36,661 nucleotides of DNA, from contig JAFAUY010000287.1 in NCBI GenBank assembly GCA_019243005.1, positions 1-36,661 of the forward strand, given 5' to 3'. Below are positions 1 to 7,972 of this stretch, piece by piece. The position numbers and the translations under genes were made by a program. Source of the stretch: Verrucomicrobiota bacterium. GTDB taxonomy: Bacteria; Verrucomicrobiota; Verrucomicrobiia; Chthoniobacterales; JAFAMB01. The notes under the pieces are model-generated. The model was not told the origin of the DNA, made no database searches, and saw only the letters and a program-made list of their open reading frames with translations. Numbering within the stretch: position 1 is the first letter of the stretch; the number at the start of each line of letters is the position of its first letter.

Positions 1-275
1 CAAACCGGCCGGCAGCAGCCAGCGCAGCGGCGAGTTTTATTTAAACAGCAGGCGGTTGCTGCCGATCCACGTGCCTGGGTGATCCGGTGCCGGGGTACGC
101 CGGTTGGGAGCCGGGCGGTTTCCGTGAAAGCCAGACAAACCGGGATAACCGTCGCCGGCTCGGAGGCTTGCTCCGCGATGGAGGAAAAGCGCAAAATTCG
201 TGAGGCAACGAGTCTTAATGATTAAACCGCCTGCGGCGCCGCGCGCGGCGCTCGCGGGTCGGCGATTTTTAGAGA
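1..275. other. Non-coding leader upstream of the lhgO-like gene
   Basis: I see no convincing gene here. Two perfect palindromes lie just before the first gene: an AT-rich 11-mer, TTAATGATTAA, at 215-225, and a 16-bp all-GC palindrome, GCGCCGCGCGCGGCGC, at 236-251, which ends 24 bases before the ATG at 276. The first resembles a regulator half-site pair and the second could form a hairpin in the 5' leader. No known riboswitch consensus was recognised. Confidence 0.4.
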
Positions 276-1499
276 ATGACGTTTGACATGCAACGATTCG
301 ATTGTGTCGTGATCGGGGGAGGTATCGTTGGGCTGGCGGCAGCCTGGGCGATTCTCGAAAAAAGGCCTCAGAGCCGTATCGCTGTTCTGGAGAAAGAGAA
401 CGGCTGGGCCCGCCATCAGACCGGTCGAAACAGCGGGGTCATCCACTCCGGCATTTATTATAAGCCGGGAAGTCTCAAAGCGAAGTTGTGTGCCGAGGGA
501 AACCGCCGGCTTCGGATATTCTGTGACGAGCACGGGATCCGGTACGAAGCGTGCGGCAAAGTCATCGTGGCAACCACGGCGTCTGAGCTTCCCTTATTGG
601 AAACGCTTTACCGGCGCGGTCTGGCAAACGCCTTGACCGTCAGGAAGCTGAGTGCGGGCGAGGTGAAAGAGATCGAGCCTTATGTGAGTTGCCTGGCGGG
701 GATTCACGTTCCGTCGACGGGCATCGTCGATTTTGCCGCGGTTTGCCGGAAGCTGGCCGAGTTGATCCAAGCTCGCGGGGGCGAACTGCATCCGGGGACG
801 AAGGTTCTGGGCTTCCGGCCGGCCGGCAGCGGGAGCGTGCTGGAAACTTCCGGCGGCGCCATGGCCGCCCGCTGCGTCGTCAATTGCGCCGGTTTACACA
901 GCGATCGGGTGGCAAAACTGGCCGGTGCCAAACCTGGTGCGCGGATCGTGCCTTTTCGGGGTGAATACTACGAGTTGAAACCCGAACGCCGCGGCCTGGT
1001 GCGGAACCTGATTTACCCGGTACCCGATCCGCAATTCCCGTTCCTGGGGGTCCATTTCACCCGGATGATCGACGGCAGCGTTCACGCCGGACCGAACGCG
1101 GTGCTTAGCCTGAAGCGGGAGGGTTACCATCGCACGTCCTTCGATCTGCGGGATTTCGTGGACACAATGACCTACCCCGGGTTCTGGCGGCTCGCGGCCA
1201 GGCACGCGAGATCGGGACTCGGGGAAATGCACCGATCCTTCAGCAAAAAGGCATTCGTGCGCAGCCTGCAGAAATTGATTCCTGAAGTCTGCGAAGGAGA
1301 CCTGGTCCCGGGAGGGGCGGGCGTGCGGGCCCAGGCGTTACGTCCTGACGGCGGCTTGGTGGACGATTTTCTAATCATAAAGAACGCATCCGCAATGCAC
1401 GTGTGCAATGCGCCTTCGCCGGCTGCGACGGCCTCCCTGGAAATCGGACGGACGATCGCGGAGCAGGTCCCACTGTTCAGCGGCAGCGCATTGGTGTAA
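276..1499 (+). CDS. lhgO: L-2-hydroxyglutarate oxidase-like FAD-dependent oxidoreductase
   Basis: A 407-residue flavoprotein of the DAO/LhgO family, which oxidises L-2-hydroxyglutarate to 2-oxoglutarate and passes electrons to the membrane quinone pool. The N-terminus carries the FAD-binding Rossmann motif GGGIVGLAAAW, followed by the family hallmark around residues 48-65 (HQTGRNSGVIHSGIYY) and a KPGSLKAKLC segment. The C-terminal GGAGVRAQAL stretch and the final SPAATASLEIG helix also fit. Length is normal. ATG at 276 and ATG at 288 are both possible; the conserved fold begins right after the second, and neither has a clear Shine-Dalgarno. The stop is 3 bases before the next gene, so it is probably cotranscribed with the PIG-L, YdcF-like and export genes. 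Its place in an exopolysaccharide operon suggests a possible second substrate, but that is inference. Confidence 0.88.
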   Translation: MTFDMQRFDCVVIGGGIVGLAAAWAILEKRPQSRIAVLEKENGWARHQTGRNSGVIHSGIYYKPGSLKAKLCAEGNRRLRIFCDEHGIRYEACGKVIVATTASELPLLETLYRRGLANALTVRKLSAGEVKEIEPYVSCLAGIHVPSTGIVDFAAVCRKLAELIQARGGELHPGTKVLGFRPAGSGSVLETSGGAMAARCVVNCAGLHSDRVAKLAGAKPGARIVPFRGEYYELKPERRGLVRNLIYPVPDPQFPFLGVHFTRMIDGSVHAGPNAVLSLKREGYHRTSFDLRDFVDTMTYPGFWRLAARHARSGLGEMHRSFSKKAFVRSLQKLIPEVCEGDLVPGGAGVRAQALRPDGGLVDDFLIIKNASAMHVCNAPSPAATASLEIGRTIAEQVPLFSGSALV

Positions 1500-1502
1500 A
1501 TT

Positions 1503-2153
1503 ATGTTGCAAGCCTCTTTGGGAGCAGTGCGTCGAGTGCTTTGCCTCGGAGCGCACTCCGATGATATCGAGATAGGCCTGGGTGGAACCTTGCTGACCCT
1601 GGTTGAACGGGTGCCCGCCCTGGAGGTCTGCTGGGTTGTCTTCAGCGCCCCGGGCGCGCGTACCGGTGAGGCGCAGCGGAGCGCGGATGAGTTCCTGGCC
1701 GGGATCGAACGCAAGCGTGTCGAGATCGGATCGTTCCGCGAGAGCTATTTTCCAAGCCAGTGGCCGGCAATCAAAGACTGGCTCGAGCAGATCAGAGCAA
1801 CGTTTGATCCGGAGGTCGTGTTTACCCATTATCGCGATGACCGGCACCAGGACCACCGGGTGCTCTCCGACCTGGCCTGGAACACGTTCAGAAATCACTT
1901 GATCCTCGAATATGAAATCCTCAAGTACGACGGAGACCTGGGCCATCCCGGGGTGTTTATCCCGTTGTCGGAGCAACTCTGTAACCGGAAGATCGAATTG
2001 TTGCTGAAACACTTTCAAACCCAGTTGAGCAAGCATTGGTTCACCCGGGATACGTTTGAGGCCATGCACCGTATCCGGGGAATCGAATGCGCTTCGCCCA
2101 CGGGTCGTGCGGAAGCTTTCTACTGCCGGAAGCTGGTCTTCAACTCGCCTTGA
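1503..2153 (+). CDS. PIG-L family deacetylase (LmbE-like)
   Basis: A 216-residue protein of the PIG-L/LmbE zinc-dependent N-deacetylase family, which removes acetyl groups from N-acetylglucosaminyl compounds. The N-terminal motif reads AHSDDIEIGLGG (residues 18-29), the family's AHPDDE motif with Ser replacing Pro, so the His and Asp metal ligands are kept. The second metal motif appears as HQDH (residues 118-121). The C-terminal half (HWFTRDTFEAMHRIRGIE) resembles LmbE proteins of sugar-modification clusters. It starts 3 bases after the flavoprotein stop and ends 10 bases before the YdcF-like gene, so all three are likely in one operon. A glycan or nucleotide-sugar deacetylase is the natural reading here; the exact substrate cannot be deduced. 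Confidence 0.87.
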   Translation: MLQASLGAVRRVLCLGAHSDDIEIGLGGTLLTLVERVPALEVCWVVFSAPGARTGEAQRSADEFLAGIERKRVEIGSFRESYFPSQWPAIKDWLEQIRATFDPEVVFTHYRDDRHQDHRVLSDLAWNTFRNHLILEYEILKYDGDLGHPGVFIPLSEQLCNRKIELLLKHFQTQLSKHWFTRDTFEAMHRIRGIECASPTGRAEAFYCRKLVFNSP

Positions 2154-2163
2154 CTCCACAGCG

Positions 2164-3081
2164 ATGCGGGAAACTTTTCACACGAAAACTGCCGGGACGA
2201 GTGGCGTCGAAAACGTGCCGCCGTTCTGGCGTCGTATCTCGATGGGGCGTACGAAGGGGTTACGCCTGGTCCTGGTCCAGCGCCGGCTGGTCTGGTGCCC
2301 GACCTGGCTGGGTGCGTTCTGCCTCGTGGCGCTTCTGGTCAGCCCGATGGCCTGGTGGTATTTTTGGGGAGAACGTTTCCTTTCGACTACCTGCCGGCTG
2401 CCGGCCGACGTTCTGGTGGTGGAGGGTTGGATCGGGCAGGAAGGCGTAGACGCCGCCGGCGCCGAGTTCCGGCAGCACGGTTACCAGTACGTCGTGACGA
2501 CGGGCACCGTAACCGGCGAGCGCTGGGAAACGGATCGCTGGAGCTACGCCGACGTGGCTGAACGCGAGCTGATCCGGTTGGGAATACCGCGCGATCGCGT
2601 CATCGTCGCCTTTACCGGGGACGCCAGAAACCGGCGTACGTTCCAGTCTGCCGTAACCGCCTGCCAGGCGCTTCGAGCCAGGGGCATCCAGCCGAAAGGG
2701 CTTAATGTATTCACCCTTGGCCCTCACGCTGCACGCAGCCGCCTGGTGTTCACCAAGGTTTTCAGCCCCGGAACCAAAGTCGGGGTTATCGACTGGACGC
2801 CATCCGATTACGAGCCCGGACCATGGTGGCATTCGAGTGAGCGGGCCAGGGAAATGATTTCGGAAACGGCCGGCTACCTGTTCGAGTACCTGTTTAATTC
2901 GGGCCGCAGCTCGAACACAAGCAACGCCCCAACCGCCGTGAGCCGGCAACAGCCCGGTCGAAGTTCAGGCGATCCGCGCGGATCGCGGGGGGCGGAATCC
3001 GAAAACCATCGCGTGGCGGTTTCGGGGTTCCCACGGGGGCGCAACGGAACGTTCTGGACAGCAGCCCTGATCAGCCCTTAA
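2164..3081 (+). CDS. YdcF/SanA/ElyC-like (DUF218) membrane protein
   Basis: About 305 residues. One transmembrane helix (WLGAFCLVALLVSPMAWWYF) near the N-terminus is followed by a soluble alpha/beta domain beginning ADVLVVEGWIGQ. The body (VVTTGTVTGERW, ELIRLGIPRDRVIVAF, RNRRTFQSAV, HAARSRLVF) matches the layout of the DUF218/YdcF family found in envelope and exopolysaccharide loci, whose biochemical role is poorly defined. After about residue 250 the tail is rich in Ser, Arg and Gly and looks disordered. ATG at 2164, 10 bases after the PIG-L stop, is chosen as start; ATG at 2242 is an alternative that still keeps the helix. It probably acts at the inner membrane facing the periplasm. The family is fairly secure and the function unknown. 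Confidence 0.72.
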   Translation: MRETFHTKTAGTSGVENVPPFWRRISMGRTKGLRLVLVQRRLVWCPTWLGAFCLVALLVSPMAWWYFWGERFLSTTCRLPADVLVVEGWIGQEGVDAAGAEFRQHGYQYVVTTGTVTGERWETDRWSYADVAERELIRLGIPRDRVIVAFTGDARNRRTFQSAVTACQALRARGIQPKGLNVFTLGPHAARSRLVFTKVFSPGTKVGVIDWTPSDYEPGPWWHSSERAREMISETAGYLFEYLFNSGRSSNTSNAPTAVSRQQPGRSSGDPRGSRGAESENHRVAVSGFPRGRNGTFWTAALISP

Positions 3082-3308
3082 GACATCACGTAACCAGGAC
3101 AGATTAACCCAAAACCGGTGGGTCAAGGATCGCGATAAGCGTAGGGGGTGATTAAATACGACACGCGGGATGAGGGTTGCCGGAGAGCCCCTAACCAGAT
3201 TAAATCCAGACAAGATTCATGGATAAATTTCTTAAATCTGCCAACCAGATCGCCGCGGCGCGTTACCTCTCGCCAAGACCCGCGGTGAGCGGGAAAATTA
3301 ACGGGAAA

Positions 3309-3923
3309 ATGGGCCTGTTGCGGAAGGAGTCGCTCGGGATCGTCGTCATGCTGGCCGCCCTCGTGCTCCTCTGCGCCGGATGCCAAAGTGCCCCGCCGAG
3401 GCGCACGCTTCCACGCTCGGCGGCCCAGACCCCGGGCGTTCTGACCGCCGGAGATGTGGTCAAGGTCTCGTTCACCGGGGCGCCGGAGCTTAACCAAACC
3501 CAACGCATCGGCACGGACGGAAAACTCAGCCTGCCGCTGGTCGGAGACGTTTATGCCGCCGGCAAGAGCCTCCACGAAGTCCAGACCGAACTGGCCCGTC
3601 TGTATAAACCACAACTCCAGAACAGCGAGGTAATCATTACCCTGGAGAGCAGGGCCGTGCCGGTGGTCGTGTCGGGTGCCGTGCAGAAGCCCGGAAAAAT
3701 CACCTTCGAGCGACCGGCGACGCTGCTGGAAGCCATCATGGAGGCCGGCGGGTTCACTCCTGATGCAAACCTGAAAAAAGTGTCCCTTATTCGTATCGTG
3801 AATGGCGAACACGAAACGCAGATCTATGATCTGAGGCCGGTTATACGCGGTGTGCCGACGCGCGCGGTCTACGTCAGCGGCGGCGACGTGATTTATGTGC
3901 CGCAGAAAATCCTCAATTTCTGA
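3309..3923 (+). CDS. Wza-like polysaccharide export lipoprotein
   Basis: Member of the polysaccharide biosynthesis/export family (Wza, BexD, GumB type), which forms the outer-membrane channel or its periplasmic part for capsule and exopolysaccharide export. The reading frame is open from ATG 3219, but the ATG at 3309 gives a proper lipoprotein signal: KES, a hydrophobic run, then the lipobox LCAGC with the lipidated Cys at residue 25. The Poly_export domain follows (AGDVVKVSFTGAPEL, IGTDGKLSLPLVGDVYAAGKS), then an SLBB-like domain (VVVSGAVQKPGKITF, LLEAIMEAGGF). At 204 residues it is shorter than Wza, as is common for such proteins outside Enterobacteria. It ends the plus-strand run and converges on the FN3 gene. 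No chain-length/tyrosine-kinase partner is in the window. Confidence 0.88.
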   Translation: MGLLRKESLGIVVMLAALVLLCAGCQSAPPRRTLPRSAAQTPGVLTAGDVVKVSFTGAPELNQTQRIGTDGKLSLPLVGDVYAAGKSLHEVQTELARLYKPQLQNSEVIITLESRAVPVVVSGAVQKPGKITFERPATLLEAIMEAGGFTPDANLKKVSLIRIVNGEHETQIYDLRPVIRGVPTRAVYVSGGDVIYVPQKILNF

Positions 3924-3947
3924 CGGCAACCTTTGAGTGCCGTGCCG

Positions 3948-3973
3948 GGCGGCCGTTCCAAAAGACGGCCGCC
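3948..3973. terminator. Hairpin between convergent genes (possible bidirectional terminator)
   Basis: Perfect 9-bp stem GGCGGCCGT / ACGGCCGCC around an 8-base loop, 24 bases after the export lipoprotein stop and 29 bases before the FN3-gene stop on the other strand. Neither side has a strong T-run, so termination efficiency is uncertain; placement between converging genes is the main support. Confidence 0.5.
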
Positions 3974-4002
3974 AGCCGCCACGCAAATCGCACGAAGGCC
4001 GT

Positions 4003-4686
4003 TCAGGGCGTGACCCTCGGAAGAGGAGGCTGCGTCATCGTCACCTGAACCGGATTGCTGGTTACGGAGACGCCTTGATCGTCAACCGCAACTGCGGTCA
4101 AACTGTAACTGCCTGCGGCCGGATGGCTCAACGTATAGGTGTACGGGGCGCTCGTGGCTTCTCCGAGGTAAGTACCTTGGTTGTAGAACTCGACGCGCGC
4201 GATCGATCCATTGGTTTCGCTGGCTGAAGCAGACAACACGATGCTGACCGGTACGACGAATCTTGTTCCCACAGACGGCGAAACCGTCAGGCTGACCGTA
4301 GGCGGCCCATTCTGCACGGCCACAGCGGTAAACGAAACTTCGTTTGAGGGCACGCTTTCAATGCCGGCGGTGTTGTAGTCAGTGACCGCGAAGTAGTACG
4401 TCTGGCCGAGTGTCAGGTTCGACACGGTGGTAGTCGTGGCATTACCTACCTCAGTGCTTTGAGAATAATTCCCGCTCGTCGTCCCATAATAAAGGCGATA
4501 GCCGGCGATGCCGGAATCATCACTGGGAGGATCCCAAAGCAGCGTGACGTTCCGGGCGGTCTGCGCAGCCGCGGAAAAACCACATAGCAGCCACCCCACC
4601 GCCCCGGCCATGATGATTACCATTTGAACACCAGCACTGATCAGGGCCCCGTGTATGACGTTGCGTTTCACTGTCATCGGTGTCAT
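4003..4686 (-). CDS. Secreted protein with fibronectin type III and bacterial Ig-like domains
   Basis: A secreted or surface protein of about 227 residues. A signal peptide (NVIHGALIS through GFSAAAQ) is followed by an FN3 domain over roughly residues 45-120 (VTLLWDPPSDDSGIAGYRLYYG, TYYFAVTDYNTAGIES, in part) and a Bacterial Ig domain of the Big_7 kind over about residues 130-220 (SIARVEFYNQGTYLGE, AAGSYSLTAVAVDDQG). It ends shortly after the Ig fold. There is no PEP-CTERM-like motif with a C-terminal helix and basic tail, so it does not look like an exosortase substrate although it lies near the exosortase gene. Starts at 4698 (GTG), 4686 (ATG) and 4677 (ATG, better spaced from AGGG) are all in frame. 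Likely role is adhesion or matrix structure; no enzymatic domain is visible. Confidence 0.8.
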   Translation of the reverse strand: MTPMTVKRNVIHGALISAGVQMVIIMAGAVGWLLCGFSAAAQTARNVTLLWDPPSDDSGIAGYRLYYGTTSGNYSQSTEVGNATTTTVSNLTLGQTYYFAVTDYNTAGIESVPSNEVSFTAVAVQNGPPTVSLTVSPSVGTRFVVPVSIVLSASASETNGSIARVEFYNQGTYLGEATSAPYTYTLSHPAAGSYSLTAVAVDDQGVSVTSNPVQVTMTQPPLPRVTP

Positions 4687-4828
4687 CCCTGATGCCACCC
4701 GGCTGCAGGTGAGTCAAGTTCGAATCGAAGAATCTTTACCTGAACCGTTTCCTAACGCTGTGTACGGTTGTTATCGGACCATGATTTGGCGCACGTGACC
4801 GTAACTCCCGTTACCACCGTGTTAGCTG

Positions 4829-4984
4829 TCACAGTCTTGCAAAAAGCAGGATTGAAACCGACAGGATAATCGTTATTAATGGTGCCAGCGCGAGGCAGTG
4901 AACGCTCTGGCGGGGTAGGTCTGGACGATCAACCGAACGCAGCATCCGACGGGTGAGGCTCAGCGAAAAAGGCGGTGATATCAT
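4829..4984 (-). CDS. Possible small tail-anchored membrane protein
   Basis: Small frame of 51 codons in the 375-base gap between the FN3 gene and the glycosyltransferase, on the same strand. The N-terminal half is polar and basic (SLTRRMLRSVDRPDLPRQ); the C-terminus is a hydrophobic helix (LITIILSVSILLFA) ending ARL. An AGGGG sits 7 bases before the ATG, and a full AGGAGG lies 16 bases before it, unusual in this SD-poor window. The frame can also extend upstream to 5017. No homologue is recognised, so the call rests on the RBS, the helix and the position. Confidence 0.33.
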   Translation of the reverse strand: MISPPFSLSLTRRMLRSVDRPDLPRQSVHCLALAPLITIILSVSILLFARL

Positions 4985-5061
4985 AGAACCGCCCCTGTTT
5001 CCTCCTAGATGACACAACCGTCAAAAATTATTAGATGCCACACGGCTGGCGAATCAGAAGC

Positions 5062-5808
5062 TCATCGCCTGAGCTGCGGCTCACTTCGAAAGCTGGCGGC
5101 TTTACTGCGGAGCAGATTGAATTTTAGAATGTACCAGAGGGCATCGATGCCGTCCTTCACGCCGATCTTTTTGCCTTCTTCGTAAGTGCGACCGTAGTAG
5201 GAAATCGGCACCTCGTAGATGCGTGCGCCGATTTTCCGGCACTTTGCCACAAACTCGATCTCAAATCCGAAGCCGCGTGATTCGATCACCATGGACCGGA
5301 AAATCACGCCGCGAGCCGCCTTATAACCGGTCTCGATGTCAGTCAGATTGAGGTCGGTCAGGATGTTGCTGAAAAAGGTCAAAAACTTGTTGGCGAGAAA
5401 ATGCCGGAAATAGAGAACCCGGCCCGCTTTGCGCACCAGAAATCGCGAACCCAGGCAAACGTCAGCCTTCCCGGCGACGATCGGCTCGATCAGTTCCGGT
5501 ATTTCCTGCGGATCGTACTCCATGTCGGCATCCTGGATGACGATGATGTCCCCGCGTGTCTGCTCGAAAGCAGTTTTCAACGCCGCCGTCTTGCCCTGAT
5601 TCTGACGGTGGGAAAGCACCCGGACACGCGGTTCGTGCTCGGCAAACGCTCGGCATCGCTCAGCCGTCCCGTCCCGTGAAGCGTCGTCCACGATCAGGAC
5701 CTCGAATAACGTCGGAACGCACTCAAACAAGCGGGTCAAAACCGCTGCGATCGTCTTCTCCTCGTTGAAGGCCGGGATAACGATGGTCAACCTTGGTTTG
5801 GGCGTCAT
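5062..5808 (-). CDS. Family 2 glycosyltransferase, dolichyl-phosphate mannosyltransferase-like
   Basis: A GT2 enzyme of about 248 residues that moves a sugar from a nucleotide donor to a lipid carrier or glycan at the cytoplasmic face. It has the GT-A start TIVIPAFNEEKTI, the nucleotide-binding VLIVDDASRDGT, the metal-binding QDADMEYDP (a DXD variant), and the DPM1-like C-terminal section (TDIETGYKA, GFGFEIEFVAKC, VPISYYGRTYEEGKKI). There is no long membrane tail, so it is a DPM1-type single-domain enzyme. ATG at 5808 is preferred because the fold starts a few residues later; GTG at 5835 is possible. It lies downstream of the exosortase on the same strand, 135 bases away, plausibly in one transcript. 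The sugar and acceptor cannot be read from sequence. Confidence 0.88.
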   Translation of the reverse strand: MTPKPRLTIVIPAFNEEKTIAAVLTRLFECVPTLFEVLIVDDASRDGTAERCRAFAEHEPRVRVLSHRQNQGKTAALKTAFEQTRGDIIVIQDADMEYDPQEIPELIEPIVAGKADVCLGSRFLVRKAGRVLYFRHFLANKFLTFFSNILTDLNLTDIETGYKAARGVIFRSMVIESRGFGFEIEFVAKCRKIGARIYEVPISYYGRTYEEGKKIGVKDGIDALWYILKFNLLRSKAASFRSEPQLRR

Positions 5809-5943
5809 GAAAGAGGGTTTCTGGGTATCGCACACCGTTCACGGGGAAACTAACGTAAACGCTGCGAGGCTCCCCCAAACTTGGCAACCTGAAAAATTTC
5901 GAGCTCCGGCGTTTGGCCGACCGACGAAAAAGCCGGGGGAGGG

Positions 5944-7467
5944 TCAAATCCGGATAAGATTCTCGATTTGGAGGCGCAGCGCCGATTCCGCTTGGTCGGC
6001 GGTGGTATTCCCAAAAATCACAAGCTCGAGCATCTGCTGGCCAAGGTTGCGCTCCCCGCGAAGGACCGACTCGAATTTTGCGGAGCGGGTCCAATCGAGC
6101 CTGAGTTTTGGCAACGCTACGGACTTTAGATGGTCCTCCCAAAGGCAAAAGAAGACGTGCACCGGTTCACCGTTGTACTCAAAATCCAGCGCGTGAAACG
6201 GAATGGTCAGGCTTTTGGCTTTGACCGTGATGGTGCCCCGGTCGGCCTGGAGTCTGTAGCCGGCCGCAGGCAGGCATTTCTCGGGCCGATGCAACCGGGC
6301 CTGGATCCTCGAACGTACCGGACCCGCGGTCCACCTGAAGAAAAAACCGGTCCACCGGGTTGCGTCGCCGTTCGTCCAGGATGCCGCGCTACCTTCGTCA
6401 AAGCCCAGCGCTTCGGCTTCCTGCGCGGGAATGGCAATCTCTTCAAAGTGCGCCATGGAAGCCGGCCATTCAACCGACCAGCGACCGGTGTCCGCCCCCT
6501 CGTGCGCCCGGTACCAGATTTCCGTGGCAAGCAGCATGAACAGGAGCCAGGCAGCCAGCCCGGCAATCAGCTTCCCGGGCAGTGGATTCGGACGGGACCG
6601 CGGGAACCATTGCAAGCTGCTGGAAGGCGTCCCGGAGAGAAGATGGGCGAAACCCCAAACGATGACGAAGCAGATGGCCAGGATCGCGAAGCCGGCAGGA
6701 TCGTGCCACTTCGAAATGGCGTCCGTTCCGCATGCGGCAGCCACCCAGGAGAGCAGGAAGGTGCGTCCGATATTGCAAGCGAAGGCGGTCAGCATTCCGC
6801 AAAGGACAAGTCCGGCCCTGCGCCGCCATCGTGCCCGGTAGAGCTCACCCAGGAAGAGCGACACCAGGAGCGTCGCCTGAAGAGAGCGGATCCCGCTGCA
6901 GGCAGCCTCGACGCCGAGCAGCCCGGTCTTGACCTCGATCAGGTTTCCGTGCTGCATGGCCTGAACGCCGAAAAGGTTCAAGCCGGCGACCGTCACCGCG
7001 GTCGCGACCTGCATCAGGCGCTGGGTGATCATGTCTTCCATATCGCCGGGCCAGGGCACCGTCGCCAAGATTAGGCAAACGCTGAATGCGAAGTGCCTGG
7101 CCCATGCCCTTCCGCCCAGGAAGTAAATTGTACAGATCGTCAGAGTTATTACTTCCAGGGCCAGGAGCCAGCTGACCAGACGCCAGTCCGGATTGGGCTG
7201 CTCGAAAAGCCACGTGGGAAGCAACGCGAAACCGGCCAGGCAAAACAGTACCTTTGCCCGGACCGAGTGTGCCGCCTCGACGGCCGGACGGCTAACCCAG
7301 CGCATCAAGAACAGGTAGGCGCAAAGCACGGGGCCAAACCACCCGAAACTATACTCGGCGTTGGTTGCCCAGTGTACCGACAAATGCGCGACCAGCAGGC
7401 ACCAGAGCGCGCCGACGACAACGAACGGCAAAATGCCCTGGAGCCGCTTCGGAAGGGATTCGATCAT
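5944..7467 (-). CDS. Exosortase with C-terminal EpsI-like domain
   Basis: A multi-pass inner-membrane transpeptidase-like enzyme of the exosortase/archaeosortase family, which processes proteins with PEP-CTERM-like C-terminal signals and is usually tied to exopolysaccharide loci. Counting from ATG 7467 (507 residues), the catalytic set is visible: Cys190 in EAACSGIRS with Arg194, Arg235 in CNIGRTF and His255 in KWHDPAGF. After the last helices (about residue 325) a periplasmic EpsI-like domain follows, including HRPEKCLPAAGY. ATG at 7467 has AAAGG close upstream and precedes the first helix; the frame also opens at TTG 7542. I cannot assign the Xrt subclass, and no substrate protein with a recognisable sorting signal is in the window. 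Confidence 0.9.
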   Translation of the reverse strand: MIESLPKRLQGILPFVVVGALWCLLVAHLSVHWATNAEYSFGWFGPVLCAYLFLMRWVSRPAVEAAHSVRAKVLFCLAGFALLPTWLFEQPNPDWRLVSWLLALEVITLTICTIYFLGGRAWARHFAFSVCLILATVPWPGDMEDMITQRLMQVATAVTVAGLNLFGVQAMQHGNLIEVKTGLLGVEAACSGIRSLQATLLVSLFLGELYRARWRRRAGLVLCGMLTAFACNIGRTFLLSWVAAACGTDAISKWHDPAGFAILAICFVIVWGFAHLLSGTPSSSLQWFPRSRPNPLPGKLIAGLAAWLLFMLLATEIWYRAHEGADTGRWSVEWPASMAHFEEIAIPAQEAEALGFDEGSAASWTNGDATRWTGFFFRWTAGPVRSRIQARLHRPEKCLPAAGYRLQADRGTITVKAKSLTIPFHALDFEYNGEPVHVFFCLWEDHLKSVALPKLRLDWTRSAKFESVLRGERNLGQQMLELVIFGNTTADQAESALRLQIENLIRI

Positions 7468-7568
7468 AAAGCCTTTTACTTCTGCCCTAACGACCGCCGG
7501 TTCCTGTGCAGGGGTATCCGAGCCTGGGGTTTGTATTGCCAAAGATGACGGACGACACCATAGCCACG

Positions 7569-7596
7569 CACCCTGATTAGGCGGCTAATCCGGGTG
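7569..7596. promoter_or_regulatory. Leader hairpin upstream of the exosortase gene
   Basis: A 12-position stem with one mismatch: CACCC-T-GATTAG, loop GCGG, CTAATC-C-GGGTG. It lies about 100 bases before the chosen exosortase start and 26 bases before the alternative TTG. There is no T-run, so it may be an operator or leader structure. Only the structure is seen; the function is inferred. Confidence 0.35.
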
Positions 7597-7781
7597 GCGG
7601 TCAAAGTGATAACGGCGGGAATACGAAGCCGTCACAGCCGCTATAAAATCTCGCAATTCAAATTCTGAAATGGGGAGAAGCTTGCGCCGGACGCGGCGTA
7701 CCGGGAACGCGCGCAGCAGCCGGCAAACGCAAGAAACGTGGACGACCGCCAGTCACCCGTGCTAAAAGAGCGTGCACGCTC

Positions 7782-7874
7782 GTGATCGAAATTCTCGGAT
7801 CCACATGGTGGGTGGACCACCTTATGTTGGGGGTCGGTGTGGCCAGCTTTCTTTACATGCTGATCACCCGGTGA
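7782..7874 (+). CDS. Possible 30-residue membrane microprotein
   Basis: Short frame starting at GTG inside the otherwise empty 505-base stretch between the exosortase and ATP-grasp genes, on the opposite strand to both. The product has a short polar start (MIEILGSTWWVD) and a hydrophobic helix (HLMLGVGVASFLYMLITR). A perfect 14-bp palindrome, GAGCGTGCACGCTC, ends exactly at the base before the start codon. There is no Shine-Dalgarno and no homologue I can name. The single-helix pattern with a basic end is typical of bacterial membrane microproteins, but chance is not excluded. Confidence 0.27.
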   Translation: MIEILGSTWWVDHLMLGVGVASFLYMLITR

Positions 7875-7972
7875 GCCGGCCCGGGTGTAAGTTTTCCCCG
7901 GGCTCGGGACGCGTCCCCGTTTAACGCGTCGGCAATGCACGCGCGGTCGCGCGTTTTCGCGAACGGGGGACC

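Noticed and set aside
60-200. Possible riboswitch in the first leader
   Set aside because: GC-rich and able to fold, but no conserved box of cobalamin, glycine, TPP or cyclic-di-GMP classes was found.
4715-4735. tRNA T-loop-like GTTCGAATC
   Set aside because: No acceptor stem or anticodon arm can be built around it on either strand.
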